DNA of 47,709 nt from Echinostoma caproni (Eukaryota; Platyhelminthes; Trematoda; Plagiorchiida; Echinostomatidae), in NCBI GenBank assembly GCA_900618425.1, contig UZAN01039678.1, forward strand, positions 65,345 to 113,053. Reading direction: 5' to 3'. Position 1 is the stretch's first letter. Every line of letters starts with the position of its first letter. This document shows, in pieces, positions 10,325 through 22,300 of the stretch. Both the position numbers and the translations under genes were made by a program. Under the pieces are notes generated by a model. The model did not search any database and was not told where the DNA came from. It saw nothing but the letters and a program-made list of their open reading frames with translations.

Positions 10325-13300
10325 CTCACAAATGGAAATCAGCTCCGTGTACGATGTATTTATCCCTTTCACTGTTCCCCTAGTCGATGATAATTTAATT
10401 TCAGTTTGTTGGTGATCTTAAACATGGATTGACCCAAACTAGCTGATCTCTCATTAATACCCACTAGAGGAAATACCTTATCGGACAAGATCATCACTAA
10501 CCGTTCTAATATTTTCTCTCCCTCTATCACGGAAGACACCAATGCCCACCAGCAACCACTGCCCCCATGTCTCAGATCGAAAATTCGATCTTGATTTGCA
10601 CACCCCGTTTTTATTCGAACAACAAAAAAAAAACTTAAAAATTCGTAATCTCTTAGCCGACAGGCATTCTCTCCTGAGAAACTCTCATATTATCATCTAC
10701 TCGTGGTTTTCCGTTCAACAATCTCGCTGTTCTGTTGAACAGCCTAATGAAACAGTTGAAGTTTTTTTCAATTTATGCTGTCCAGTGAAAACAGTTATGT
10801 TCACAGTAGCGGAGTTTGCTAAAAGCTCTCAGAAGACAAAAAGAACAAGCGTTCACTATTCACCAGACAACTACCATCAAACAGCTTACTCTAAAACCGA
10901 GATCAGAGATCCAAGGACTGAGTGCTTCATTCGCAAAGCATGTTCGGGGAGCTGGAGATGGATGCTTGCAACCTATGTTCTTTTGTTCATTGATGCAATT
11001 TTCCTGTTATACTTTATTGTTGTTTTCCCTGGACTAATTAAAAAAGATTTCATTATTCTTCGTCACGGTTTGGTAAGTTATCAGGCGTGTTTCTCTTATT
11101 CCCTTAAAGAATCTGAACATAAAATTGTAATTTGCTTACTACTTCATGAAAGAATTTTTCCCCATTGGGTACTCATGACCCTAGTCATGCTTTCAACTCC
11201 GATCTATATGCTTTTGGTACCCATGCAACAAACAGCTCCATGTATTGCTGTTTACCCTCCGGCATAAACATATATCGCAATTCAAATGTACCTTATCCGG
11301 CTCGCATTCTAACTGACAAGATGAAGGTCCGAAAAGAACTAATTGTTACGCTAGAAACACAATCGTCAGTTGTATATGAATTTTTCATTTTTGTCCAATT
11401 GTAACGATAACATTTGTTGACTGAAATGTGAGCGTAGTCGTCTAAAAAGGTTATTACAATAAAACTTAATAAAATTATCACAAATTTTTATGATTTACTG
11501 CCCAATGTTCTACGATAGGAGGATTTGTGAATCACCAGCCCAAGTTCTGGATTTTAAGCCCAAGTGGGGGAGATGTAGGATGCGATCAAATGAGAGCGAA
11601 ACCGTCAAACACTAACGTAGGGAATTGAGAAAGCTTTGGAACCTCAGACCTCATTCAGAGAGAGACCAGTAACAAAAGATTAAACCGTTCGATTACCCTA
11701 TGCGAGAGCATGTCATGGTGCAAAATGAAGAGCACAGTTTCATCGTAAGCACTTTGTACGTATTAAACGAAATATCACTGTAAGTCTTATTCAGTATTTT
11801 CGAGAAAAAAATAAGTTGCCCAGTTCAAAATGCTTCTATATTCAACTATATAAGCCCACGTTCAAATAAACCGCAACTTTCATGTGACAATCAAAATGAA
11901 TTTGTTAGTTTTGTAATCTGGAACCAGGCAAAGTAAAAATCAAAGTTAAAGTTTTATTATGGGAAATACAAGCGGTTGCTCTTCTAGTCCCATAGGGTTA
12001 AGCACAGATGAATCGATTCACAGTTCATACAAAGTAGATGAATGTCACAATTTGTCCNTCGTGCACTTCTACGGATGTTAAAATTTAAGACTTTTCAGAG
12101 CTTCATTCAGTTTGTGCTTGGATGAATCAATTGTTGGCGCAGAAACAACTTTTGGTGGTAGAGAATTCCAAGTAATGCACACTCTGAGGGCGAATGAATG
12201 ACGCCGGCATTCTAGTCGGCAATTTTGGAGTACTAATTTGCATGAGTGCCTCCTTAGGTGAGTGTTGGGCGACGAGGCAAAGAGTGAACGACATAGTTGA
12301 TCTAGGTTCTGCATTATTTGATACACCAAGATCAATTCCACTGGAATGCGGCGATACTGTGTGGAGTACAGTTACAGTGATTCCCGTCTTTCCGCATAAC
12401 TCTTGGAATGCAGTCCCNCAACCATTGGTTCCATGTTTCAAAGACGTACTCTATGTGTGGTCGAATGCAGGCGGATAACAATCGTGGGAACAGCATAGGT
12501 TCAAATTTGCCAAATACTCGTTTTAGGAAACCAACAAGGTTTTTTAACAGCGGTAGACGACGCACGGGAGCAGTTTAAAGAACATCTTAGGTTGTCTTGA
12601 ACAGTGACGCCGACATCCTTCTCATTTGGGACATACGAAAGTTGTTGATCTCTGAGGAAATAAGGAAACCGAACTCTTTGTCGAATGGATACGACCGTAA
12701 ATTTTGATGCATTAAATTCTATGTCCTTTTCGATCGACCATTGATAGGCAACATCAAGTGTTCTTTGAAATTCAAGTCAGTCTTCTGGTTTTGACCCTGT
12801 TTTCCATATTTTTGCATCATCTGCAAACATTAATGTTTGTGTCCCCAGAATGAACGTTAGATCGTTTATAAAAGCGATAAAAAGTCAAGGGCCCAGCACG
12901 GATTCCTGTGGAACCTCTTGCGCTATGCTGATGGGATCAGAAAGTGACTCAGAAACCCTAACTGCCATGGTGCGTTGTGGAAGAAATTCCTCTATCCAGC
13001 GTAGTACATGCCCCCGAATTTCTTATTTGTGTAGTTTCCTCAGCAGTATTTTGTAGTTCACTTGGTCGAATGCTTTTGATAAGCCGAGGTCCACAACTTC
13101 CACTGCATCACCGTGATCAGTTGCTTTTGTCCATTCTTCTCGGGCCAGAAGCAGGTTAATGGTACTCGATCGCCTGCGACGAAACCCATGTTGAGCAGGG
13201 GATAACACAGTGTATTTTTCCAAGTGACTCGTCACGTTATCTGCAACAATGGATTCCATGACTTTGCAGAATACGGGGAGGAGAGTAACGGGGCGGTAGT

Positions 13301-16300
13301 AAGCTGGGTCACTACGACAACCGCCCTTGTACACCGGAGAAATTATCCCTTGTTTCCATGTTTGTAGGAGCACAGTTTTGTTGAACATTTGTTGGAATAG
13401 TTCGCTTAGTGGTTGAGCGAAGTTACTCGCCAGGTCGATAAGAGTTTGTGGATGGATATACCATTCTTAGCGTTGGAACGCCGGAATTACCTTTTCTGGT
13501 GGCATTTATGTGTTTGTAAAACAGTTTGGGATTTGATATGAACTCACGCATGAGCATTTCTTGGTGTATTTACTTGTCTTCTCGCGCCAACTTGGTGCAG
13601 TGGTTTCGGAGTTGACAGTAGCTATACCATGTGTTGTTGCAAGGAGATCGTTTATAAGCTCTTCATGAGATGTTCTTTTGCGAAATCCATATCTTTGAAC
13701 AGTTGAGTAGTTGATGCATTTGGTCTTTGTGGCGCCTTTCACCACTTTCGTCAAGTGGTTTTTAAATTCTTCCCAGGATACCAGAGGATCACATTGTTCA
13801 TTGAAAGTGTAGTCAACAAACATACAGAAGCTAATCGTAGAATTGTGCGGTACGGATGCATAACAAATGTAGTCAAATGTCAACACAGCATGATAACTAC
13901 CCCTTGATGGAGTTGCATTAGAAATCGTTTCCACCAGCAATTCCTCGTTAGCTAAAACCAAGTCCAAAACCGACGATGACTGGTTGGCTCTAAACCTCTT
14001 GGGCGCTTTCACAAAATTGTAAAGTGGATAGGATTCCATAAGTTGTGCGAGTTTCCTCTCAAACGGTTGTGTACAGGTTTGCTGATTTAGCTAGATTAGG
14101 GCAATTGAATTCACCCATAATGAGAACATGTGTGAACTTCAGTGGCAGAATATGCGACATGGTTTGCAATAGTGTCTCATTGGCTGAGTCTGTGGATGAA
14201 GGAAAGCGACACACCACACCGATCAAGTCTATATCGCGCTGCGACATTCGCACTTTGCACCACACTGAGTCAGGAACCGCAGCAGGCTAATCAATTACCT
14301 CGTATTGTAGTTTGCTGCTTATGTAGAGTAACACCCTACGACCCCTTGCTATTACCAGAAGGAGTTCTGTAAAGTCTTCAAAACCCCATGGTTTTCCCGA
14401 TAGCTGGTCATTACTCCTNGAATTTAATTGCATCGGAGCAACAGATTATTACTTTCCTATCAACCCGACACAATATTTACCTTCTAGTTCATCAACCCCG
14501 GTTTTAATGGTAACTATTCGCTTAGTGCAACATTCATTCCGAACCTCGCGAAAATGTTTCTAGAAATTCGGTATGCTGTTTTTCTACTCAAAGAGAAGTA
14601 TATATAAGACTAGAGAGCATTACCTTGGAAGTAATAACTTCATCAAAGCACATAGAATGAATAATTCTTTTCCCGAAAAAGAAAACATTTTACCACGCCG
14701 ATGGGCAAAACGAACTTTTGACGTCAACAACAACAGTGTATCTGAATGCATTTGGGCTACAAATCCATCCAAACGCATACAGATGTACTGAGACATAAAC
14801 ACAGAGCTAACCGAACAGACAATCAACCCGACGAGCGGAAAGGGACACATATGTTTATGCACAAAGGCACACAAACATGCGAACAAGCAATGTGGCACTC
14901 AAATCCACGAACAATGCAACTAAAAAATCGAAGCGAAAAAAACTCGGGATAGAACCAGCACTCACCTCATCCGCTCCGCGTTGTATCACAGGTCCTGCGT
15001 ATTCTCGCACCCGATTCAATGCAGTCACGACAATGAAATAAGTCAATTGTCCGGCTTCGATGAGATCTACTCCGTCTGTGTTGGAGATAACCGGATCAAT
15101 TGGGGTGCTTGCCTCAGCAGTGCGAACGGGAATGTGATGACGGGCAAGAACGAGAGCGCAATTCCCGGTGCCAGTCGTATTAGTGAGTACAGTTTCCAAC
15201 AGTGTGGCCATGTCCAGTAGTCTGACATAATACTGAAATTCATTGGTCGAAACCGTCCGATCAAGTAATCCGAGAATTGTGGAGAACTCGTCACGTGCAT
15301 AGGTGATATGAAGTTGGAAATCTTGGCAGATAGAAAATAGGAAAATGTTTTTCAAATATTAGATTGGAAATACTAATTTAAATATATGTAGAGAACCAAA
15401 GAAATGTCCCTTGGTGAGATTTTTCAGTTTTGATAACGGTTTTGTTTGGTTCAAGGGATAAAATTGTTGTTTATAGAAGTACTCTGAAAGTAGGACCCAC
15501 AGCATCCCTACTTGATCAAACAACATAAATGCAATCATGTGAAAATTTGCTCGCTGAATGATCTNNNNNNNNNNNNNNNNNNNNNNNNNNNNNNNNNNNN
15601 NNNNNNNNNNNNNNNNNNNNNNNNNNNNNNNNNNNNNNNNNNNNNNNNNNNNNNNNNNNNNNNNNNNNNNNNNNNNNNNNNNNNNNNNNNNNNNNNNNNN
15701 NNNNNNNNNNNNNNNNNNNNNNNNNNNNNNNNNNNNNNNNNNNNNNNNNNNNNNNNNNNNNNNNNNNNNNNNNNNNNNNNNNNNNNNNNNNNNNNNNNNN
15801 NNNNNNNNNNNNNNNNNNNNNNNNNNNNNNNNNNNNNNNNNNNNNNNNNNNNNNNNNNNNNNNNNNNNNNNNNNNNNNNNNNNNNNNNNNNNNNNNNNNN
15901 NNNNNNNNNNNNNNNNNNNNNNNNNNNNNNNNNNNNNNNNNNNNNNNNNNNNNNNNNNNNNNNNNNNNNNNNNNNNNNNNNNNNNNNNNNNNNNNNNNNN
16001 NNNNTCAAACAACATAAATGCAATCATGTGAAAATTTGCTCGCTGAATGATCTGTTCAGAATTTGAAAAGATAAACTGATGGTGGTGATCTAGTGACTAT
16101 CCCGTTATACCAGGGTTTTTTGGTTGAATCTCACCGTCGATTTTCATCATTTCTATTTATTCAAAGCCGAAGTTGGACTAATCCCTACCGGATCCCTGAA
16201 ATATTTTATCCACTGTATATCGAGTATGTGATAGAATCGAACAATTTTAGGAAATATATACTAAAAACATTTCTCTATTTTCATTATTGTATGATCATAA

Positions 16301-19300
16301 GCCACAAAACATTTTCACATTTCGATTTTACGGAAAACTTCATAAAATACAAAAGTTCTGTTGAGTCATTTGCAGTGACTGTTGAAGAAGAGAACTAATT
16401 TTCAATATGCTGTTCATAGGACGCGGCCCAGAAACATCCTATGGGACAGGACTGAAACCAGCCAATTCATATCGGCTGCCTCTCTTTACCTGCCAACGCC
16501 AAGACTATAGGACAACTAAACTTGGACACGGACACAGGGCATCCCCGTTATAAGCGACTAAGTTGCGTGGTCAATATTCACCAGCCTTTTAAATTAGATG
16601 GCACAGGATATGAGAAGACGTTACACACCCGATGATCTAACTGTGTATTGAAATTGCATCACGTGTTTCTAAGTGACGAGTGGTTTCTTATCAGTCAATT
16701 GACTTCAGAACAAAAAATAAGGATTTCTTTGTTTATTCATTGATATAACAAGAATTATCATAGGATCTGCAGGCCAAATGCCTTAAGCTCCCTTCTAGAG
16801 TCAGCCCAAATCAATTCCATGTGGCTGTTTGGTTGCAGGGGTTACTTGAGTAGTGTTCAAAAACGGTGCAATGCATGCGCCCTAAATATTAAAGGAACAG
16901 TGTCCCTAAGCCATGATTTATCTTTCGTTATATGCATATATATAATGTTCGTTGCAACTGCATCAAGAAGAAAGTTGTCCTCTGTGTAGTAGGTGGCAGC
17001 AAATTGTTTTATGAGCGGATCAATCAGTGAAGTAGTTCGGTTAAAATGAACGGAGACTACAAGGGAAGTTTGAACTAGTACTACTTCACCCTGATCCCTT
17101 TTCATACTTCTATATCCATGACTAGGAGATAAACTCGTAACCTGCGGAACCAACACCTACTCAATTACTTTGCCATCAACCACTCTATCGATAGTCGACA
17201 GTGTCCTAACGAATCAAAAAGATAAGATCGCTTGAACCCATTTAGAAAAGCATACGATTATTTTCTGATCACAAAAGAACGGGTCTAGCTTACTTTTAAG
17301 TAGGCGTGCATAATTCGTATTCCTCGTACAATAAACGTCTCCATCCGCGAGGCAGGCACATTGTGGATCAGCTAGGGGCAAATAATGACATACTGAGTAC
17401 GGAGTGATCCGGGTCGTTGTTGTCGATATGGTCGTGGTAGTGATTGTTGTTGTTGTTCCTGTTGTTCGTTCTTGTCCGGGTGACAGGCGCCCGAGATAGG
17501 AATTCAGATGGTCCGTTTGAGGTTGGTTCAGCGACTGCGATTGTTGCTGTTGTTGTAACGACAGAAAATTTTGCTGCTGCTGATGTTGTTCTGGGAAGCA
17601 CAAATGATGCAGACAACCGGTAGTGCAACCGCACAATTGCGAACAGATTTGTGAATCAGGCGAGTGATTCATATCTTCCGTTTTGGGGTACACACGAACA
17701 ATAGTTTCCGGCGACAGGTAAAGTGTGTTTGCGATTCGGCAGGCGGCTGGAATCGAGCAGGGAGTGTGTGTATGCGTACGAATGAGGATAGTGGGTACAA
17801 ATGTGCTCAACTTCCCACGGTTGAACGGGATGCGCAAATAGTCATTCGGAAACTTTTCAAAACATTGCCCGAGATGAAAAAATCAGTGGTTTTCCCGATA
17901 AAAACGAATGTCTAATCATCAGCCGGGTTTAATGTTTACAATCTAGGTGTTGTTGAGCAAACCAATATAGATACGGCTCAATTAGTAAGTAAACCAGTCC
18001 CACGGTTTGACAATTTATTGTCCAGAAATCGCTTTCGTTTGACCCTTTGATTGGACCAATGCAATTATAAGGCCATTTGAGGAAAGGTAATGCTTAAGTT
18101 TCTCCCGTGCTCAAGAAAAAGCCTCAAACGATTATAACTGGCATTTTCGTGATGAGAACCCGTTCTGAAACAGTTCCTTAGTGAACCAACAACTTTCAAA
18201 GCTGTTTAGGGGCAATTCATAGTTTAGGTTTTGCACACTCGTGTTTATGAGTAAGCTCTTTTAGCAGTGTGGAATGTGGGGCAGTGAAGAACCTAAACAA
18301 CACCTCAAGCGTCTACTTCCCTCAATGAAACTCCTTGACAAATTGAGGTGGACAGAGGCGAATATTCACATTCAGGTTTTTATTTTCAAAAGAGTTATTT
18401 CTATTGAAATTTACATTCTGTTTGAAGCTGCTATATACGCAGTTTCTCAGGTTCATCTGTTCCTAAAACAGTCATTTCTTATTTTCTCAACGAATTGTGC
18501 AGCATTATTAAAGTAACGGCATTTAGAAGTAAAAATAAACACAGTTCAAAGTAATAACTCGTAAATGTGGATTCCTTTTTTAGCATAAGCAGCAGGAACA
18601 AATATTAACTGTCATAAGATACTGCTTTTGTCAAAAGGAAGAATTCATAAATTATTCAAAAACTGTTTTTTGTTGACAATAGATACGTCATTCAATTAGT
18701 CAAACAACCAATCAATCAAAACGTGCATCAGGAATTCTAGATTCGCTTTCGGTGAGATCAATATGGATTTAGCACGCAGTCAACGCTCCATTACCAGCTC
18801 AGCTATCCAAATCCACCTTTTGTTATAATTCAAATAAACCGTTTTCCGAAATTGCATTTCGGTATGTCTGACAAACAACGGAAAGTCTGAATAAATTTAC
18901 CGAATAATCTAAAATTGCAAAAGGTTTCTTTTTCTTGATTTACTTTTGGTAGATCAAAAGAATTCACTGAATACTCACTAATTATTCTGTTCTTTTTCAC
19001 ACAAATTAACTTAACTGTTTGACTGCAAAATATAGCTCTGATTCAAAAACACGTTTGAACTGACATTTCTGCTTTCGTAAGAGGGCTTATTCTGTGTGCA
19101 TTGAAAAACGTTTCTACTGAACAAAGGCATCGTTAATGATGCATTTTGAAAAACAATCCCGCTGAATAGATCGATCGTCTTTTGTGAAAGCAATAGCAAA
19201 TCTTTGTAATAACAACCCTGAGTAAGAAAAACACGGAAAATTTGAAAAGCCCATCCCTCAATAAAAATGTTTGTTATCCTTATTTATTCTTATTCAACAC

Positions 19301-22300
19301 AGGTAGCACAATTTTTAGAGTGCACTGTACGGCTAAAGAAGAAAATAAACTGTTTTATTCTCCTAACTGTTCCATTTCGCGTGAGCAAAAACAGAATCGT
19401 TTTACTTTTTAAATATGACTTTGGGGTTTTAGCATGATGAAAGAGCCATAGGATTTTTCGGAAACTTGCTCCTCTCGACAATCATTCAATTTTAACGATA
19501 TCACAAAAATATTGTAGAATATTAACCAGAAAATGTTTCGTTGTCCACTTCCAAGACCATCACACATTCTGCTCAACCAAATAAACAGCCATGGATATTT
19601 CGCAGGTCCAACAGGGTACCGAATAGAATGTGAAACAAACGCTTGTACTAAAAAAGTGTTGCTTTTGATTAACACTTGTAGATCTTTGGAGAGCAGAACC
19701 CACTGAAATTGTCTAATTTTGATAGATTTCTCCGTATTTTCTCATTTTTGCAATGATAATAATACCTAATAATAATAATAATGCTCCTCTGTTCATTTGT
19801 GTATATTTTCATGTTTTCGAGGTGCAATGAATAGTTCCAGCAACGGACCGTGACCGATAAAACCCGACCAAGTCAGAGAAAAAATGAATTCCATCAAGTG
19901 AGTACTGAATAGGTCTATGTCTGTTCTTGATACACACTTCTCTGATCCAGAGGACGTATGATATGATTTATTTATTGCATTCGTACTGTCAACAACCTCA
20001 TTGTCTGGCATCATTAATTTGATTTTGGTGGACGCGGAAATTGTTTGGGGAAAGTTAGAAATTACAATATTTCTCAATAAAGAAATAGGGGAGACAAATT
20101 GGCTCATCTGTATATTGTCAGGTACCAGCCTGAACATCTATCCAGAAAATTACGTGATAACAGAAACCAAACAAAATTCAGTGTGAAACTTCCTGATTTG
20201 TGGGTACAGTTTACAAATCTTTCGGATGAAATCACGGATTTCCTCTCTCATGGATCACATACAATTTGGACGGCCGACCAGAAAGAAAAATACATCATCA
20301 TATCGACTTTACTCAAAGATATCACCCATAAATTAACTGAACACAAAAGTGCCCCGTCTTAAAAAGAAACGGTGCCGGACCCATTCTCTTTCGCAGAAAA
20401 GTAACCAGTCATATTACCATGCCTCTATAATTGAGTTGCAACGGTTTTTGAATTAGAATAATAATAATAGCCCTTGACCCGAACATATGTAAGATCTCAG
20501 TTGCGTAAAGAGCACATCACCGGAGATTTCAGTTTACCTCGCTGCTCGAGAGCTATCACAGATCTGAACATCTCACGGATTATCCGTACATTCATTCATT
20601 GCTACGACATTGTCATCTTGAGCAAGATGGAGCTCAGATACCACATACGATTTTTAAACTGAATGATGCTAAAGGTCCAAATGACATATGCAGATCTGAG
20701 AACACTGAAATCGACAAATATAATGCTTTTAATGACGAAAACCCTCTAGGTTGATGTAACTCAGCTTTTTACAGTCGTTTGGCATAATTGCAATCCCGAT
20801 CGTTCGGGATTTTGTGAGGCGATGCTCAAAAGTATACAAAGCTAACGAAAACTACAGATTTTTCTCAACTTGGGGATATCCAAACCCTGAGCTCCCCATC
20901 TCTACTGGAATTGCTAGTATCTGCTGGGTAAACCCGGTGCTCATTTGCAATATTACCCTCCCTATTAGTCACCGTTTTTCCATGAGGGCAGAAAATCATT
21001 GTCATTATAGTATCTCGCAAAAACTCGAATGAGTTGGATTCCCAGAATCCAATGTTCTAATGGCATCTTGTTTATCGGAGACGTTAACTGAGAGATATTT
21101 GGAGCAACTGAAAACATATGCATCGTCTAGATCAAAGAAGGGGCTTCCATGAATTCATCACAAGTGAATGTGAGTGATTCATCACGGAAATATCATTGAA
21201 AGCTTAATGCGGAGTGAAAGCTCTTAATGTTGATAACGTACCAAATTTTCTTCCCCGCCCTTTTAAGTTTATCTCAGAAATTCAGTTTACTGAATCCAGC
21301 CTTGAAAGAATAAATTTCTGACGCTTTACAAGTTAAGCGTTCTTAAGTTTATCCATTTTTCTGTGTAACTCGGGACTAAAATAAACTCAAGCGATATGGT
21401 AAATTTGTTTGATCGATTTGAAACTAAAGTGATATTTTCGAAAAAAAATACATTGTATTCTTGTATCTGATGCTACCGATGCTGTCGTGATATTTATTTC
21501 ATAACATCCTGTTGCCAAGTAGCTGCTTCTTGCTGAAGTGCGTTCGATGCATTGAGAGTGCAGGTAAAACCGAGAGATGATATGGTTACCTAAACAGTTT
21601 TTATGTAACCTGCTTTGCGGTAGAAAAAGTGAAGAATGAGCAAAATTGGTAATGACCGTTAAAATGCAATGATAGTAGGAGGAAAGCGTTGTTTGTCAGT
21701 CGATGGCAGTTAAATAAGCAGTATGAGCTAGCAATCCGAAGGCAGTAAAAATAAACCAAGCCTAATTAGGCGACTTCAAACAAACCAAGAAAACAAATTA
21801 GGCATTGTAGAATTTCTGGATTGAAAAATCACAAGAAATGTTTGTTTTAGATTGAACTAAAAATAAAACGATGATGAATATTGGGGTTAATAACAATCTA
21901 TACTCAACTGCAATGACCACTAGCAAACGTATCCGACAGGATTCAAAAATTACCTACCAATTACTGAGTGTAGTGTAATCTCCCCATGTGTACACATCCT
22001 GGTCGTAAAATGACAAAAATTGGAACGAATATCGTTTAATGCCGTTTTGCTGTTCACTTGTTGCTCGACAATAAAGTATTTCTGTTAATTATAACCCTCG
22101 GGGATAAAAGCAATTGATGGCGATGCTGTCAAATTTTGATAAACGTAAGTTGTATCATAAATTTTGAAGTAATAAACCAATCAGTCTTTTGACTGAGTAG
22201 AAGTGAAGGGAACAGAATAACTTTCAACGCTCTCACAGTTTCTTAGCGAACGAATGTTGCATTTTCCCTGACATCTTTCCCAAACCGGAAGGCCTGTTTT

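Larger units (their letters stand above)
11940..14440 (-). mobile_element. Decayed EN-RT non-LTR retrotransposon, family B
   Basis: Reading from 14440 down: endonuclease (LLYISSKLQYEV; SVWCKVRMSQRDIDLIG; VLIMGEFNCPNLA at about 14130, resembling the GDFN motif; SVLDLVLANEELLVE). Reverse transcriptase follows (WKQGIISPVYKGG, YYRPVTLLPVFCKVMES, AQHGFRRRRS, DLGLSKAFDQVNY at 13023-13388; then EVPQESVLGP with a stop). An intact FADD active site lies at 12827-12816. The C-terminal parts are at 12078-12565 (ACIRPHIEYVFETWN; ITWNSLPPKVVSAPTID). Stops, frameshifts and three N positions interrupt it. The upstream end is probably truncated. Confidence 0.78.
10325..14965 (-). other. Proposed GFR-like intron 9, carrying two retrotransposon copies
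   Basis: GTGAGT donor; the acceptor depends on the tentative terminal exon. It holds a plus-strand internally deleted element (about 10395-11350) and a minus-strand, gene-parallel element (about 11940-14440). The remaining parts, 11350-11940 and 14440-14965, show nothing recognisable. Confidence 0.4.
15322..17293 (-). other. GFR-like intron 8 with assembly gap
   Basis: GTAAGC donor and GCCAAG acceptor, phase 1. It contains the 440-N gap at 15565-16004, so part of its sequence is unknown. No coding signal seen in the readable part. Confidence 0.55.

Noticed and set aside
12194..12478. 94-codon plus-strand frame
   Set aside because: Antisense to the C-terminal coding part of the minus-strand retrotransposon.
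14620..14898. Hydrophobic minus-strand frame just after receptor exon 9
   Set aside because: It follows the exon 9 donor without an acceptor that fits phase 0, and has no family resemblance.
15359..16066. Open frames of 157-222 codons across the gap
   Set aside because: They consist mostly of unknown residues from N bases.
19793..20362. Overlapping frames on both strands in intron 7
   Set aside because: No motif, no splice support, and similar lengths on both strands.
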